A stretch of DNA of 36,896 nt, taken from Bacillota bacterium. GTDB lineage: Bacteria; Bacillota; Syntrophomonadia; Syntrophomonadales; DTU052. Position 1 is the stretch's first letter. Every line of letters starts with the position of its first letter. The notes beneath the pieces were generated by a model that ran no database searches, was not told where the DNA came from, and was given only the letters and a program-made list of their open reading frames with translations. The translations under genes were made by a program, and so were the position numbers. Of this stretch, positions 25,460 to 33,931 are shown one piece after another. The DNA lies in NCBI GenBank assembly GCA_029781825.1, contig JAKOVY010000057.1:1-36896 (forward strand), read 5' to 3'.

Positions 25460-26259
25460 TGAACAGTGGCTGCACGTTAGGCCTTATTGGATGCGGGCAG
25501 ATGGCCCGGGCTCTGCTCGGCGGCTTTGCCGGCCGGGGATTGCTGAGGGAAATAACCCTGTTTGATATTGACCCCGGCAAGGCCCGAGACCTGGCCGAGG
25601 ATTATGGAGCCCGCGTAGCCGATTCGGGATACACCCTGGCCAAGGGTGCCGACATCGTGATAGTGGCGGTTAAACCTCCTCAGGTCAGAACCGTTTTAAA
25701 AGAGATTGCCCCGGCTCTCAATGCCGACAAAGTCCTGATTTCCGTGGCTGCCGGGGTTACTCTGGCCTCCATACGCGAAAGTATTGATCCCAATATTCCC
25801 GTAGTCCGCGTCATGCCTAATGTGCCGTGTCTTATTGGGCAGGGGGTCAGCGGCCTCTCCTTCGGCGGTTCATTGGCCGACGATAAACGGCAGCTGATCA
25901 TTGAGCTCTTTTCCGCTGTGGGCCTGGTTGAGGTAATTCCTGAAGAATACATGGACGCGGTAACCGCAGTATCCGGCAGCGGTCCCGCCTTTGTCTTCCT
26001 GGTTGCCGAAGCCTTGACCGATGCTGCGGTGGATATCGGCCTGCCCCGGGACATCGCCCGGCGAATGGTCAATCAGACCCTGACCGGCTCCGCGCTCATG
26101 ATGCAGGAAACCGGCGAACACCCGGCAGTTTTGAGGGAGAGGGTTACTTCTCCCGGCGGAACCACCATCGCCGGTTTGAGGGCGCTTGAACGCGGGGGAG
26201 TTCGAGCGGCCTTCTTCGATGCGGTAAGGGAAGCATACAACCGGGCGGCCAAACGGTAA
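25459..26259 (+). CDS. proC: Pyrroline-5-carboxylate reductase ProC
   Basis: ProC catalyses the last step of proline synthesis, reducing pyrroline-5-carboxylate with NAD(P)H. The 266-residue protein has the dinucleotide-binding loop LGLIGCGQMARALLGG (8-23 region), VSVAAGVT, VRVMPNVPCLIGQG and the C-terminal signature with AVSGSGPAFVFL and TSPGGTTIAGL. Start ATG 25459 overlaps the sepF TAA (TAATG), giving coupled translation, and GGGGAGAG lies just upstream. proC next to sepF is common in Clostridia and says little about division. Confidence 0.96.
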   Translation: MNSGCTLGLIGCGQMARALLGGFAGRGLLREITLFDIDPGKARDLAEDYGARVADSGYTLAKGADIVIVAVKPPQVRTVLKEIAPALNADKVLISVAAGVTLASIRESIDPNIPVVRVMPNVPCLIGQGVSGLSFGGSLADDKRQLIIELFSAVGLVEVIPEEYMDAVTAVSGSGPAFVFLVAEALTDAAVDIGLPRDIARRMVNQTLTGSALMMQETGEHPAVLRERVTSPGGTTIAGLRALERGGVRAAFFDAVREAYNRAAKR

Positions 26260-26287
26260 TTGGTGGTGGGGGAGATGAGCAGAGTAT

Positions 26288-26548
26288 ATGCTGATATATG
26301 ATATTGTAAATCTGGCCTTTGAGGTCATGATGTGGCTGGTGGTCATAAGATGCATCCTGTCGTTTGTAAGGCACAATCCCTATCACCCGATTATCCGCTT
26401 TATATATGATATAACCGAGCCGATAATGGCGCCTTTTCGCCGGCTGTTGCCCCCGGCGGGGGGAATTGATTTTTCTCCCATTATAGTGTGGATGGTGCTG
26501 ATGCTCTTGCGTAACCTCGTACTGGGAATACTGAGGGCAATCTTATAA
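26288..26548 (+). CDS. yggT: YggT family membrane protein (YlmG)
   Basis: An 86-residue protein with two hydrophobic helices (about 5-22 and 58-84) around the conserved loop RCILSFVRHNPYHPIIRFIYDITEPIMAPFRRLLP (family core: P..P..R.iy..TeP.l.PfRr.lP) and DFSPIIVWMVL. It matches YggT/YlmG, encoded next to sepF in Firmicutes and linked to envelope or chloroplast-division functions in other lineages. Bacterial function is not fixed. The nearest ribosome site, GGGGGAG at 26268-26274, is 13 bases before the ATG, a long spacing. Confidence 0.88.
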   Translation: MLIYDIVNLAFEVMMWLVVIRCILSFVRHNPYHPIIRFIYDITEPIMAPFRRLLPPAGGIDFSPIIVWMVLMLLRNLVLGILRAIL

Positions 26549-26666
26549 CATCTGCAACAATCTGGGTCGGTGGAGGTTAGTAACTGCTTTAAGGATGAGC
26601 TTGGGTCTTTTCCAAATGATATTCAGGGTTGATCCCTTGAAATAACAGCTGATCAGGAGATAATCT

Positions 26667-28580
26667 ATGCGTGCCAGATGTGGAATCGAATTACTCGCGC
26701 CGGCCGGTAAATGGACAGTCCTGAAAGAGATAATCAAGGCCGGAGCCGATGCGGTTTACTTGGGAGGTAAAAGGTTCAACATGCGCCTTTTGCGTCCTGA
26801 TTTTAATTTTACCGACCTTGAATTAAGGGATGCGGTAGCCCTGTGCCACGATAATGGGGTCCGGCTTTATGTGACGGTGAACAACCTCTATCATGAAGAA
26901 GAGCTGCCCGCCATTGACGATTACCTGTGCTTCCTGAAAGCTATCGGGGTGGATGCGGTTATCATCCAGGATCTGGCCCTGATAGAAGCCTGCCGTAAGC
27001 AGGGACTTGCCATGCACGCCAGCGTTCAAATGGGGGTTAATAATGTTGAGACCGCCAGACTCCTGGAACAAAGCGGAGTAAGCCGGGCCGTGCTGTCAAA
27101 GAACCTGGCTCTTCATGAAATTCGGGAGATCCGAGACAAAAGCAGCCTGGGGCTGGAGTATTTCATCCACGGGGACCTCTGCGTGGCTCATACCGGCCAG
27201 TGCCTGATGTCCGGGTTGCTCTTCGGGAAGAGCGGAAACCGGGGGCAGTGCCGCAAGCCCTGCCGCTGGTCGTACGACCTCGAAGCGGCCAATTCAGGAA
27301 ATATTGCGGCCGACAAGTACCTCCTGGCCTTCAAGGATCTCTGCCTTTATCCCTTCATACCTGATCTGATCGAGGCCGGGGTCACCTCCTTCAAGATTGA
27401 GGGACGTATGCGCGAAGCCGAGTACCTGGGCCTCCTGGTCTCCTGCTACCGCAAGGCCATCGACAGATACCTGGAAGACTCACAGCCCCCGGCAACCGGT
27501 GATCTCGAATGGCAGAGGCTTTATGAAAACAGAATCCGCGATTTTACTTGCGGCAGCCTTTACGGGCGCCCGACCATCGACGATATCGGCCTCTCCGGAG
27601 AGCGGGAACCTGCTTTTCCCACGGCTCCCACCCGCCTTCCCCGGCTGCAAAAAGAGGATTACCGCGACTGGCGTGGTGAGGGACACCAACTGGACCTAAC
27701 CGTTAAGGTTGGCAGCCGGGAAGGACTGAGGGCAGCCCTGGATCAGGGAGTCAAGACTGTTGTCATCCCGGGAACGATTTACCGGAGCCGCGGCTTTTCC
27801 TCCCTGCAGGATATTGCAGCAGCGTTAAGGGAGGCGAAAAAGGCCGGTGCCAGAACAATCCTCGAGCTCCCCCGAATTGTAACCGTCGGTGATCGCTCAA
27901 AAGTCCAGGAGCTCTGGGACCTGGTAGCAGCCTCAGGGGTGAACGAAGTAGCCGTACATGATCCCGGCTCGCTTTTGGTCGCATCCCGGTTGGGGATTAA
28001 AGCCGGCGCCGGTTACGGTTTCAACCTGGTCAACAGCCGCGCGGTTGAGCAGGTTAAAGCTTGGGGGGCCGTTTGGGCCTCTCCGTCACTTGAGATCAGC
28101 GGGGAAAATTTACAGGATATGGCGAAGGAAACGCCGCTGCCTCTGGAGGTGGTGGTCGCCGGACCGCTGTGCGGTATTGTCAGCGATTACTGTCCGGTAG
28201 GTTCAATGGCTGCCGGCGATGCTGAGAGCTGCAGCTCTCCCTGTCAGTGGGACACCTACCGGCTGGTGGATAATCTGGGGCAGAAGTACCCCCTGGAATG
28301 TGATGAACAGTGCCGCTGTTATATTTATCATCCCTTTGAGCTGTCTCTCTTTACCGAATTACCGTGGCTGGCCCCGCGGATATCTTCGGTAAGAATAGAA
28401 GGGGACGGCTATCCGCCGGAACTCCTGGGCCAGGTTATACACATATACCAGTCCGCGCTTGAAGACATCAGCCGAGGAGAGTGGAATCAGCAGTCAAATT
28501 TTTACCGTCTGCTTGACCTGTTTCCTCATGGTCTGACCAAAGGGGCCTGGGAGGAACCGGGGGCGGATCCAGGCAAATAA
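26667..28580 (+). CDS. Peptidase U32 family protein (DUF3656-like C terminus)
   Basis: A 637-residue soluble protein of the U32 collagenase-like family. The N-terminal barrel begins IELLAPAGKWTVLKEIIKAGADAVYLGG (7-34 region) and contains NNLYHEEELP and the U32 signature EYFIHGDLCVAHTGQCLMS (164-182) followed by GNRGQCRKPCRW (190-201). Related members (TrhP, RlhA, UbiU/V) modify RNA or quinones and use cysteines for Fe-S clusters, so peptidase activity should not be assumed. The C-terminal half has more cysteines (CGIVSDYCPVG, CSSPCQW, CDEQCRCY). It sits where Bacillus has ylmH, between yggT and divIVA. Confidence 0.9.
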   Translation: MRARCGIELLAPAGKWTVLKEIIKAGADAVYLGGKRFNMRLLRPDFNFTDLELRDAVALCHDNGVRLYVTVNNLYHEEELPAIDDYLCFLKAIGVDAVIIQDLALIEACRKQGLAMHASVQMGVNNVETARLLEQSGVSRAVLSKNLALHEIREIRDKSSLGLEYFIHGDLCVAHTGQCLMSGLLFGKSGNRGQCRKPCRWSYDLEAANSGNIAADKYLLAFKDLCLYPFIPDLIEAGVTSFKIEGRMREAEYLGLLVSCYRKAIDRYLEDSQPPATGDLEWQRLYENRIRDFTCGSLYGRPTIDDIGLSGEREPAFPTAPTRLPRLQKEDYRDWRGEGHQLDLTVKVGSREGLRAALDQGVKTVVIPGTIYRSRGFSSLQDIAAALREAKKAGARTILELPRIVTVGDRSKVQELWDLVAASGVNEVAVHDPGSLLVASRLGIKAGAGYGFNLVNSRAVEQVKAWGAVWASPSLEISGENLQDMAKETPLPLEVVVAGPLCGIVSDYCPVGSMAAGDAESCSSPCQWDTYRLVDNLGQKYPLECDEQCRCYIYHPFELSLFTELPWLAPRISSVRIEGDGYPPELLGQVIHIYQSALEDISRGEWNQQSNFYRLLDLFPHGLTKGAWEEPGADPGK

Positions 28581-28632
28581 TGCTGCAGGTACAGTTTCAT
28601 GGGGCCTGGAATCATATGAGAGGAGGTAACGC

Positions 28633-29130
28633 ATGATTTCGCCGATTGAGATCAGAAGACAGGAGTTCAGCCGTAGGCTTCGGGGGTATAGTAAAGAAGA
28701 GGTGGATTCCTTCTTGGTCAATATCGCCGAGGAATTCGAAAGGCTTTACCGGGAGAATGCCGAGCTGAAAGAAGCGGTTCAGCGTGCGGAAATGGACATG
28801 GCGAAATACAAGAAACTGGAGGAAACTCTGAACCAGACCCTGTTGCTGGCACAGCAGACTGCCGAAGAAATAAAGCAGAATGCTCACAAAGAAGCCCAGA
28901 TGTTGTTGGAAGGCGTCCGCGAGAAGATCAAGGAGACCTTTGCCGTATACGAGGAGTTGCTGAAAAGGCTGAACATCTACCGTACCGAGATGAAATCATA
29001 CATAAATGCCCAGGTGGAGTTTATGGAGCGCCACGACCAGAGATTGGAGGAACTGACCTCTTTCTTTTACAGCCGGGATACGAAAGAGCTGTTGGAGGCA
29101 ATCTCCAAGGCGGAGAAGGGTGGAGATTAG
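28633..29130 (+). CDS. divIVA: DivIVA-domain cell pole/septum protein
   Basis: DivIVA binds negatively curved membrane at septa and poles and recruits partners. The 165-residue product has the N-terminal membrane-binding motif SPIEIRRQEFSRRLRGYSKEEVDSFL (3-28; pattern F.r.lrGY...eVD.FL) followed by long coiled coil (about 30-85 and 90-150). Position between the ylm genes and ileS matches Bacillus divIVA. GAGAGGAGGT precedes the ATG strongly. It is followed after 3 bases by yggU. Confidence 0.93.
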   Translation: MISPIEIRRQEFSRRLRGYSKEEVDSFLVNIAEEFERLYRENAELKEAVQRAEMDMAKYKKLEETLNQTLLLAQQTAEEIKQNAHKEAQMLLEGVREKIKETFAVYEELLKRLNIYRTEMKSYINAQVEFMERHDQRLEELTSFFYSRDTKELLEAISKAEKGGD

Positions 29131-29133
29131 GAC

Positions 29134-29424
29134 TTGTCAATTTCGCCATGGGATGACGGGGTGCGCATGGAGGTTAAGGTTCAACCGCGCTCATCCCGCA
29201 ATGAGCTGGTTGGTTTTCAAGAGGGTGTGCTCAAGGTAAAGCTGACAGCTCCTCCGGTCGAGGGAGAAGCCAATGAGGCTTTAATTTCATTTCTGGCCGA
29301 GGTTCTGGGGACCAGCAAGAAAAACGTGGTTATCCTAAGAGGAGAGACCTCCCGTTTAAAACTGGTGGGCGTTCGCGGAATATCCCCGGCTGAGGCCGAA
29401 AACAGGTTGAAAAAATCAAAGTAA
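29134..29424 (+). CDS. yggU: YggU family protein (DUF167/UPF0235)
   Basis: A 96-residue alpha/beta protein of the DUF167 family: VKVQPRSSRNELVGFQEGVLKVKLTAPPVEGEANEALISFLAEVL (core pattern V.PrSsrn...l.vrl.apPveG.AN..li..la..l) then ILRGETSRLKLVGVRGI. Structures are known but function is not. The TTG start at 29134 has GGTGGAG upstream at the end of divIVA. The gene often travels with yggS, yggT and sepF, as here. Confidence 0.9.
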   Translation: MSISPWDDGVRMEVKVQPRSSRNELVGFQEGVLKVKLTAPPVEGEANEALISFLAEVLGTSKKNVVILRGETSRLKLVGVRGISPAEAENRLKKSK

Positions 29425-29494
29425 AGCATGCTTTTATTCCAGGATGCCGCGTCTCGTCCCAGGAGAACGAGCGGTTTTTCAGGGAGATGAGTTC

Positions 29495-30154
29495 TTGCAG
29501 ACTACCGAAAAGAGAATGAAGCAGGTCCTGAAGAGGTTGCACCGGGAATACCCTCAGGCGGGAACCCGGCTGAAATGGAACAGCGTGTTTGAACTCCTGG
29601 TGGCTACCATCCTGTCGGCGCAGACTACGGACAAACAGGTTAATCAAATAACCGCAAACCTGTTCAAGCATTATAACCAGCCCCAGGATTTTGCCGCACT
29701 CACCCCGGAGGATTTGGAACCCTGGATCAAGGGATGCGGTCTTTATCGGAATAAGGCCGGTTTTATCATTGAAGCCTCCCGGGCGATCGTCGAACGGTTT
29801 GGGGGCGTGGTCCCTGATACCCTGGAGGAACTCATGGAACTGCCGGGAGTGGGACGCAAGACCGCCAATGTCGTCTTAAGCGTTGGCTTCGGCAAACCGG
29901 GTTTAGCGGTAGATACCCACGTGCAGAGGGTCGCCTCCCGATTGGGGTTTACCGAAAGCGAAAATCCCGAGCATACCGAACTGCGCCTGAAGAGCCTTAT
30001 ACCCCCCGAGGAATGGGGGAGGGCGCACCACCTTTTCATCTGGCATGGGCGAAGCGTGTGCCAAGCCCGTAAACCCAGGTGCGGGCAGTGCCCGCTGTCC
30101 GATCTGTGCCCGGCCGCCGCCGATTATCTGAATGAAGCCGCTCCTCGCAGCTAG
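29495..30154 (+). CDS. nth: Endonuclease III (DNA glycosylase/AP lyase)
   Basis: Endonuclease III removes oxidised pyrimidines and nicks abasic sites in base-excision repair. The protein has VATILSAQTTDKQVN, the helix-hairpin-helix LPGVGRKTANVVL with catalytic Lys122, Asp140 in VDTHVQRV, and the 4Fe-4S motif Cys189-x6-Cys196-x2-Cys199-x5-Cys205. TTG 29495 with GGGAG at 29482-29486 gives 219 residues, close to the 211 of E. coli; the frame is open to ATG 29444, which has a poorer ribosome site and would add 17 residues. Both starts remain possible. Confidence 0.94.
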   Translation: MQTTEKRMKQVLKRLHREYPQAGTRLKWNSVFELLVATILSAQTTDKQVNQITANLFKHYNQPQDFAALTPEDLEPWIKGCGLYRNKAGFIIEASRAIVERFGGVVPDTLEELMELPGVGRKTANVVLSVGFGKPGLAVDTHVQRVASRLGFTESENPEHTELRLKSLIPPEEWGRAHHLFIWHGRSVCQARKPRCGQCPLSDLCPAAADYLNEAAPRS

Positions 30155-30340
30155 TTTCCGACCGATGTTCAAGTATCGGCCGCAAACCGGCGGATATGCT
30201 CATTAGGCACGATAACCCGCAACAATCCCGCCAATGCTTGCCGCGGCATGTTTCCCCGGCGTGTTTTCGGGGATGACGTTTTTCCCGACGGCTCAGGCTG
30301 TAACATAATCGCCGATGGAGAATAAAATCTTAAATCAAAG
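30155..30340 (+). other. Gene-free spacer between nth and the ileS promoter
   Basis: No plausible gene on either strand. It holds short dyads: CCGAT/ATCGG at 30162-30179, GCCG/CGGC at 30179-30191, and TCCCCG (30253-30258) with CGGGGA (30268-30273) followed four bases later by five T residues (30278-30282). The last could be a weak terminator for nth, but the T-run is not directly behind the stem. Confidence 0.5.
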
Positions 30341-30369
30341 TTGTATCCTGGTTGCTGATATGTTAATAT
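30341..30369 (+). promoter_or_regulatory. Promoter of the T-box/ileS transcript
   Basis: TTGTAT (30341-30346), a 17-base spacer and TAATAT (30364-30369) with TG at 30361-30362 as extended -10. It lies just before the first T-box structures, the right place for the leader start near 30376. The -35 is only half matched. Confidence 0.5.
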
Positions 30370-30375
30370 GAAGCT

Positions 30376-30654
30376 TCAGATAGAACTTGTGACATACCAA
30401 AGGCTGTGAAGGGGACGAGTAACTTCCCGGGCGGAGCAAGCGAGTCTGGGACGGTGTGAGCCAGGCCGAAGCCAGGATGTTGAAGATCACCCCGGAGCTT
30501 TTAACCGAACTCGGGCTTGAATCCGGCCCGACAGTAGGCTTAAACGGCTTTTCCCCGTTATCGGAAAATCGAGTGAACAGAGTCAACTCTGGTTAAATAG
30601 GGTGGTACCGCGGAAGATTACCTTTCGTCCCTAAGCGGGGATGAAAGGTTTTTT
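30376..30654 (+). promoter_or_regulatory. Isoleucine T-box riboswitch leader of ileS
   Basis: The leader senses uncharged tRNA-Ile and controls read-through into ileS. It contains the stem I landmarks GACGAGTAA (30414-30422 region), GGTGTGAGCC, and a specifier-loop context TGAAGATCACCCCGGAGC, where ATC at 30486-30488 is an isoleucine codon. The T-box AGGGTGGTACCGCG begins at 30599; its TGGT bulge would pair with the ACCA end of a tRNA with discriminator A, as expected for tRNA-Ile. The competing terminator follows at 30620-30654. The left limit is estimated from the promoter. Confidence 0.93.
30620..30654 (+). terminator. Regulated terminator of the ileS T-box
   Basis: ACCTTTC (30620-30626) pairs with GAAAGGT (30643-30649); inner bases 30627-30632 pair with 30637-30642, including two G-U pairs, with a 4-base loop and six T residues at 30649-30654. 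Part of its 5' region would be drawn into the antiterminator when uncharged tRNA binds. Confidence 0.92.
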
Positions 30655-30682
30655 AGATTTTACGGTCTTAAGGAGTGTTGGT

Positions 30683-33463
30683 ATGGCAAAGGGCAAATAT
30701 GATCACACCATTAATCTCATGAAAACCGATTTTCCCATGCGAGCCAACCTCCCGGAAAGGGAACCGGAGATCCTGAAATTCTGGGAGGAAATTGGCATCT
30801 ATCAGAGAGTCCAGGAACAGAATCAAGGACTGCCCAAATTCATACTCCATGACGGCCCCCCGTATGCCAACGGGCACATCCACCTGGGGCATGCCCTGAA
30901 CAAGGTACTTAAGGATATTATCATCAAGTTTCACACCGCCACCGGTTATGACGCCCCTTATGTTCCCGGATGGGACACCCACGGCCTTCCTATTGAACAG
31001 CAGGCCATCAAGGCGCTGGGTATTGACCGGCACCATACGGATGTGGTGGAGTTCAGGCGCTACTGCAAGGAGTACGCCTTGAAGTGCATGGATATCCAAC
31101 GCCAGGAGTTTAAGCGTTTGGGGGTAAGGGGTGACTGGGAGCATCCTTATCTTACCCTGGAACCCGGCTTTGAAGCCGTTCAAATCGGTGTGTTCGGGCA
31201 GATGGCCAAAAAAGGATATATCTATCGGGGTCTGAAAACGGTTTACTGGTGCTGCGATTGTGAAACCGCCCTGGCGGAAGCCGAGATCGAGTATGCAGAC
31301 AAGCAGTCCGATTCCATATATGTAAAGTTTCCCTTTAAGGATTCCAATGACCTGTTCCCGGTAGAAGGGGCCTTCATGGTCATCTGGACCACCACACCCT
31401 GGACCCTCCCTGCCAATACCGGGATCTGCCTGCATCCGGAGTTTGATTACGTTCTGGTTCAGGTTGACGGGGAGAGGTATGTTGTAGCCCAGGAACTCCT
31501 GGCCAAAGTGGCCGAGGAGGTGGGGTGGACGGATTACCGGGTGATCAACAAGTTTAAAGGTCGGGATTTGGAGGAGGCGGTCTGCCGGCATCCCTTTATA
31601 GACCGGGATTCAATCGTGGTCTGCGGTGAGCACGTCACCCTTGATCAGGGAACCGGCTGTGTGCATACGGCTCCCGGGCATGGAGTCGAGGACTTTGAAA
31701 TCGGCAAAGCCTATGGACTGCCGGTGATTTCCCCCTTGGATGACCGGGGAGTGTTCACCAGCGAAGGCGGCAGGTACGAGGGAATGTTCTGCTATGACGC
31801 CAACCCGGTCATCATTAAGGACCTGTCCGATCTCAACATGCTGGTAAAAGCCGATCGCATCAGCCACCAGTACCCGCACTGCTGGAGGTGCAAGGAGCCC
31901 ATCGTCTTCCGGGCTACTGAACAGTGGTTTGCATCCATCGAAGCCTTCCGCCAGGATATACTGAAGAGCATAGACAACGTCAGGTGGATACCGGCCTGGG
32001 GAAGGGACCGTATCTACAACATGATCGAGGATCGCGGGGATTGGTGCATTTCCCGGCAGCGTACCTGGGGAGTGCCGATACCCATATTCTACTGTGATGA
32101 CTGCGGCAAGACGATCATCAATGATGAGACTATCAGTCACCTGCAGGAGATATTTGCCGTTGAAGGAAGCGACGCCTGGTTTGCACGACCGGCTGAGGAG
32201 CTTCTGCCGCCGGGATTTGTCTGCGGCGACTGCAAGGGGACCAGTTTTTCCAAAGAGACCGATACCATGGATGTCTGGTTTGACTCCGGTTCCAGCCACA
32301 TGGCGGTTTTGGAAACCAGGCCGGACCTGCGGTGGCCGGCTGACCTTTATCTGGAAGGCAGCGATCAGCATCGCGGGTGGTTCAATTCTTCCATCAGTAC
32401 ATCGGTGGCGGTAAGAGGGGTTGCTCCGTATCGCAGTGTCCTCACCCACGGGTTCCTGGTTGATGAACAGGGGCGCAAGATGTCCAAGAGCATGGGCAAC
32501 GTGGTGGATCCACTCGAAATGATTGAGGAGCTGGGGGCCGACATATTGCGGTTGTGGGTCTCTTCGGTTGACTACCGCACGGATGTATCGGCGTCGGACC
32601 GGATTATGAGGCAGCTGGCAGAAGCCTATCGCAAGATCCGCAACACCTGCAGGTTCATCCTCGGCAATCTCTTCGACTTTGATCCGGATAGAGACCGGGT
32701 CAGTCCGGAACAGATGAATGAGCTTGATCGGTGGGCGCTGTTAAAACTCAACAAGCTGATAGCGAGGGTTACCAGGGCCTACCGCAATTATGAGTTCCAC
32801 CTGGTTTACCATTCGATACACAATTTCTGCACGGTGGATATGAGCGCCATTTATCTGGATATAATCAAAGATCGACTGTACACCAGCCACAGCAACAGCC
32901 TGGAGAGGAGAGCGGCCCAGACCGTCATGTATGATGTGATTCATGCCCTGGTCCGGATACTCTCACCCATTTTGGCCTTTACCAGTGAAGAGATCTGGTC
33001 ATATCTGAAGCGTGAAGGCGATCCGATAAGCGTGCAGCTGGCGGGATGGCCCACCGCGGATGAGAGCACTCAGGACCCGGAACTGGAAGCCAAATGGGAG
33101 CGGATATTCAAAGCCAGAGAAGTAGTGTCCAAAGCCCTGGAAGAAGCGCGCCGCAGCAAAATTATCGGCCATTCGCTGGGAGCCAGCGTGCACATCGTGG
33201 CCAGTTCCCAGTGGCTTGAAGACTTGCGGTCGGTTCCCGATCTTGATAAGATTTTCATAGTCTCCGGGGTGTCCCTGGAACCGGGTGAGTCCCGGGAAGA
33301 CGGATATGTGAGCCTGGAAGAGGTTCCCGGAATCTGGGTTAAGGTGCAGCAGGCAAGCGGCAGCAAGTGTGAGCGGTGCTGGGTTTACAGCCCTACCGTG
33401 GGCGAGGATGAAACCCATCCCACCCTGTGCAGCAGGTGCCTTGATGTCGTTACCCGGCTGTAA
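30683..33463 (+). CDS. ileS: Isoleucyl-tRNA synthetase IleS
   Basis: IleS charges tRNA-Ile and edits mischarged valine. The 926-residue protein is complete: HIGH-type motif PYANGHIHLGHAL (His67-Leu-Gly-His70), the CP1 editing domain with TTPWTLPANTG and GTGCVHTAPGHG, WFDSGSSHMAVL, the KMSKS motif at 599-603, anticodon-binding domain, and a C-terminal zinc finger CERCW...CSRC. This is the bacterial type usual in Firmicutes, not the eukaryote-like mupirocin-resistant type. Start ATG 30683 has AAGGAG at 30670-30674; the in-frame ATG at 30641 lies inside the T-box terminator and is rejected. Confidence 0.97.
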   Translation: MAKGKYDHTINLMKTDFPMRANLPEREPEILKFWEEIGIYQRVQEQNQGLPKFILHDGPPYANGHIHLGHALNKVLKDIIIKFHTATGYDAPYVPGWDTHGLPIEQQAIKALGIDRHHTDVVEFRRYCKEYALKCMDIQRQEFKRLGVRGDWEHPYLTLEPGFEAVQIGVFGQMAKKGYIYRGLKTVYWCCDCETALAEAEIEYADKQSDSIYVKFPFKDSNDLFPVEGAFMVIWTTTPWTLPANTGICLHPEFDYVLVQVDGERYVVAQELLAKVAEEVGWTDYRVINKFKGRDLEEAVCRHPFIDRDSIVVCGEHVTLDQGTGCVHTAPGHGVEDFEIGKAYGLPVISPLDDRGVFTSEGGRYEGMFCYDANPVIIKDLSDLNMLVKADRISHQYPHCWRCKEPIVFRATEQWFASIEAFRQDILKSIDNVRWIPAWGRDRIYNMIEDRGDWCISRQRTWGVPIPIFYCDDCGKTIINDETISHLQEIFAVEGSDAWFARPAEELLPPGFVCGDCKGTSFSKETDTMDVWFDSGSSHMAVLETRPDLRWPADLYLEGSDQHRGWFNSSISTSVAVRGVAPYRSVLTHGFLVDEQGRKMSKSMGNVVDPLEMIEELGADILRLWVSSVDYRTDVSASDRIMRQLAEAYRKIRNTCRFILGNLFDFDPDRDRVSPEQMNELDRWALLKLNKLIARVTRAYRNYEFHLVYHSIHNFCTVDMSAIYLDIIKDRLYTSHSNSLERRAAQTVMYDVIHALVRILSPILAFTSEEIWSYLKREGDPISVQLAGWPTADESTQDPELEAKWERIFKAREVVSKALEEARRSKIIGHSLGASVHIVASSQWLEDLRSVPDLDKIFIVSGVSLEPGESREDGYVSLEEVPGIWVKVQQASGSKCERCWVYSPTVGEDETHPTLCSRCLDVVTRL

Positions 33464-33511
33464 GCCGTCTTTGGCCCTGGCATTTACCACTCTTTTAGGG
33501 GGTTTGGGGGA

Positions 33512-33796
33512 TTGAATGAAAACGGGCAGAGGCTGATTATCACCGTAATCGGGCGCGATCGCATCGGGATAATCGCCGCTATTTCAAAGATTCTGGCGGA
33601 TGCGCGCATCAACATCCTGGACATAAGCCAGACCATCATGCAGGGGTTCTTTACCATGATCATGGTAGTTGATGCCAAAGAGAGCACTCTTGATACCGCC
33701 GAGTTAAACCAGAAACTGACTGAAAAGGGCAGGGAACTGGGTCTGGTGATTACCGTTCAGCATGAAGATGTTTTTCACTACATGCACCGCATATAA
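33512..33796 (+). CDS. ACT-domain protein (UPF0237 family)
   Basis: A 94-residue protein consisting of one ACT domain: LIITVIGRDRIGIIAAISKILADARINILDISQTIMQGFFTMIMVVD (pattern vtV.G.DrpGIiA.vs..La....NI.Disqtim...F.M.m.vd). This is the UPF0237 family, which pairs with the UPF0210 gene next door in many bacteria and archaea. Small-molecule sensing is expected of ACT domains; the ligand is unknown. The TTG start at 33512 has only a G-rich, weak ribosome site. It lies 48 bases after ileS, so it may share its transcript. Confidence 0.88.
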   Translation: MNENGQRLIITVIGRDRIGIIAAISKILADARINILDISQTIMQGFFTMIMVVDAKESTLDTAELNQKLTEKGRELGLVITVQHEDVFHYMHRI

Positions 33797-33811
33797 ATGC
33801 ACCCGGTGCAT
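33797..33811 (+). promoter_or_regulatory. 15-base palindrome between the ACT and UPF0210 genes
   Basis: ATGCACC-C-GGTGCAT is a perfect palindrome with 7-base arms, starting at the base after the ACT gene stop. With a single central base it is better suited to a dimeric DNA-binding protein than to an RNA hairpin. No regulator is recognised. Confidence 0.4.
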
Positions 33812-33835
33812 ATCAATGCCATAATTGAGACGAGG

Positions 33836-33858
33836 GATCGCCGTAGGGCGATTCTTTG
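33836..33858 (+). terminator. Possible weak terminator after the ACT gene
   Basis: ATCGCC (33837-33842) and GGCGAT (33847-33852) form a 6-bp stem with a 4-base loop, extended by one G-U pair, followed by TTCTTTG. The tail is short, so termination would be partial. It would end the ileS-ACT transcript before the next promoter. Confidence 0.4.
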
Positions 33859-33871
33859 TGCTAAAGAGAAG

Positions 33872-33899
33872 TTGACGAGCAGCCCTTTACGGTTATACT
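33872..33899 (+). promoter_or_regulatory. Sigma-A-type promoter of the UPF0210 gene
   Basis: TTGACG (33872-33877), 16 bases, TATACT (33894-33899): each hexamer differs from consensus at one position. It lies 33 bases before the ATG at 33932, and inside the longer open frame from 33797, which supports the downstream start. Confidence 0.7.
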
Positions 33900-33931
33900 G
33901 TAGTCTAAATCCAGGAAATGAGGTGCCCATT

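Noticed and set aside
30641-30682. Upstream ATG for ileS
   Set aside because: It is inside the 3' arm of the T-box terminator; ATG 30683 has AAGGAG and gives the expected N terminus.
30668-31591. 307-codon minus-strand open frame opposite ileS
   Set aside because: Shadow of the ileS reading frame with no family resemblance.
33797-33931. N-terminal extension of the UPF0210 gene
   Set aside because: This stretch holds a palindrome, hairpin and promoter, and the extension has no family similarity.
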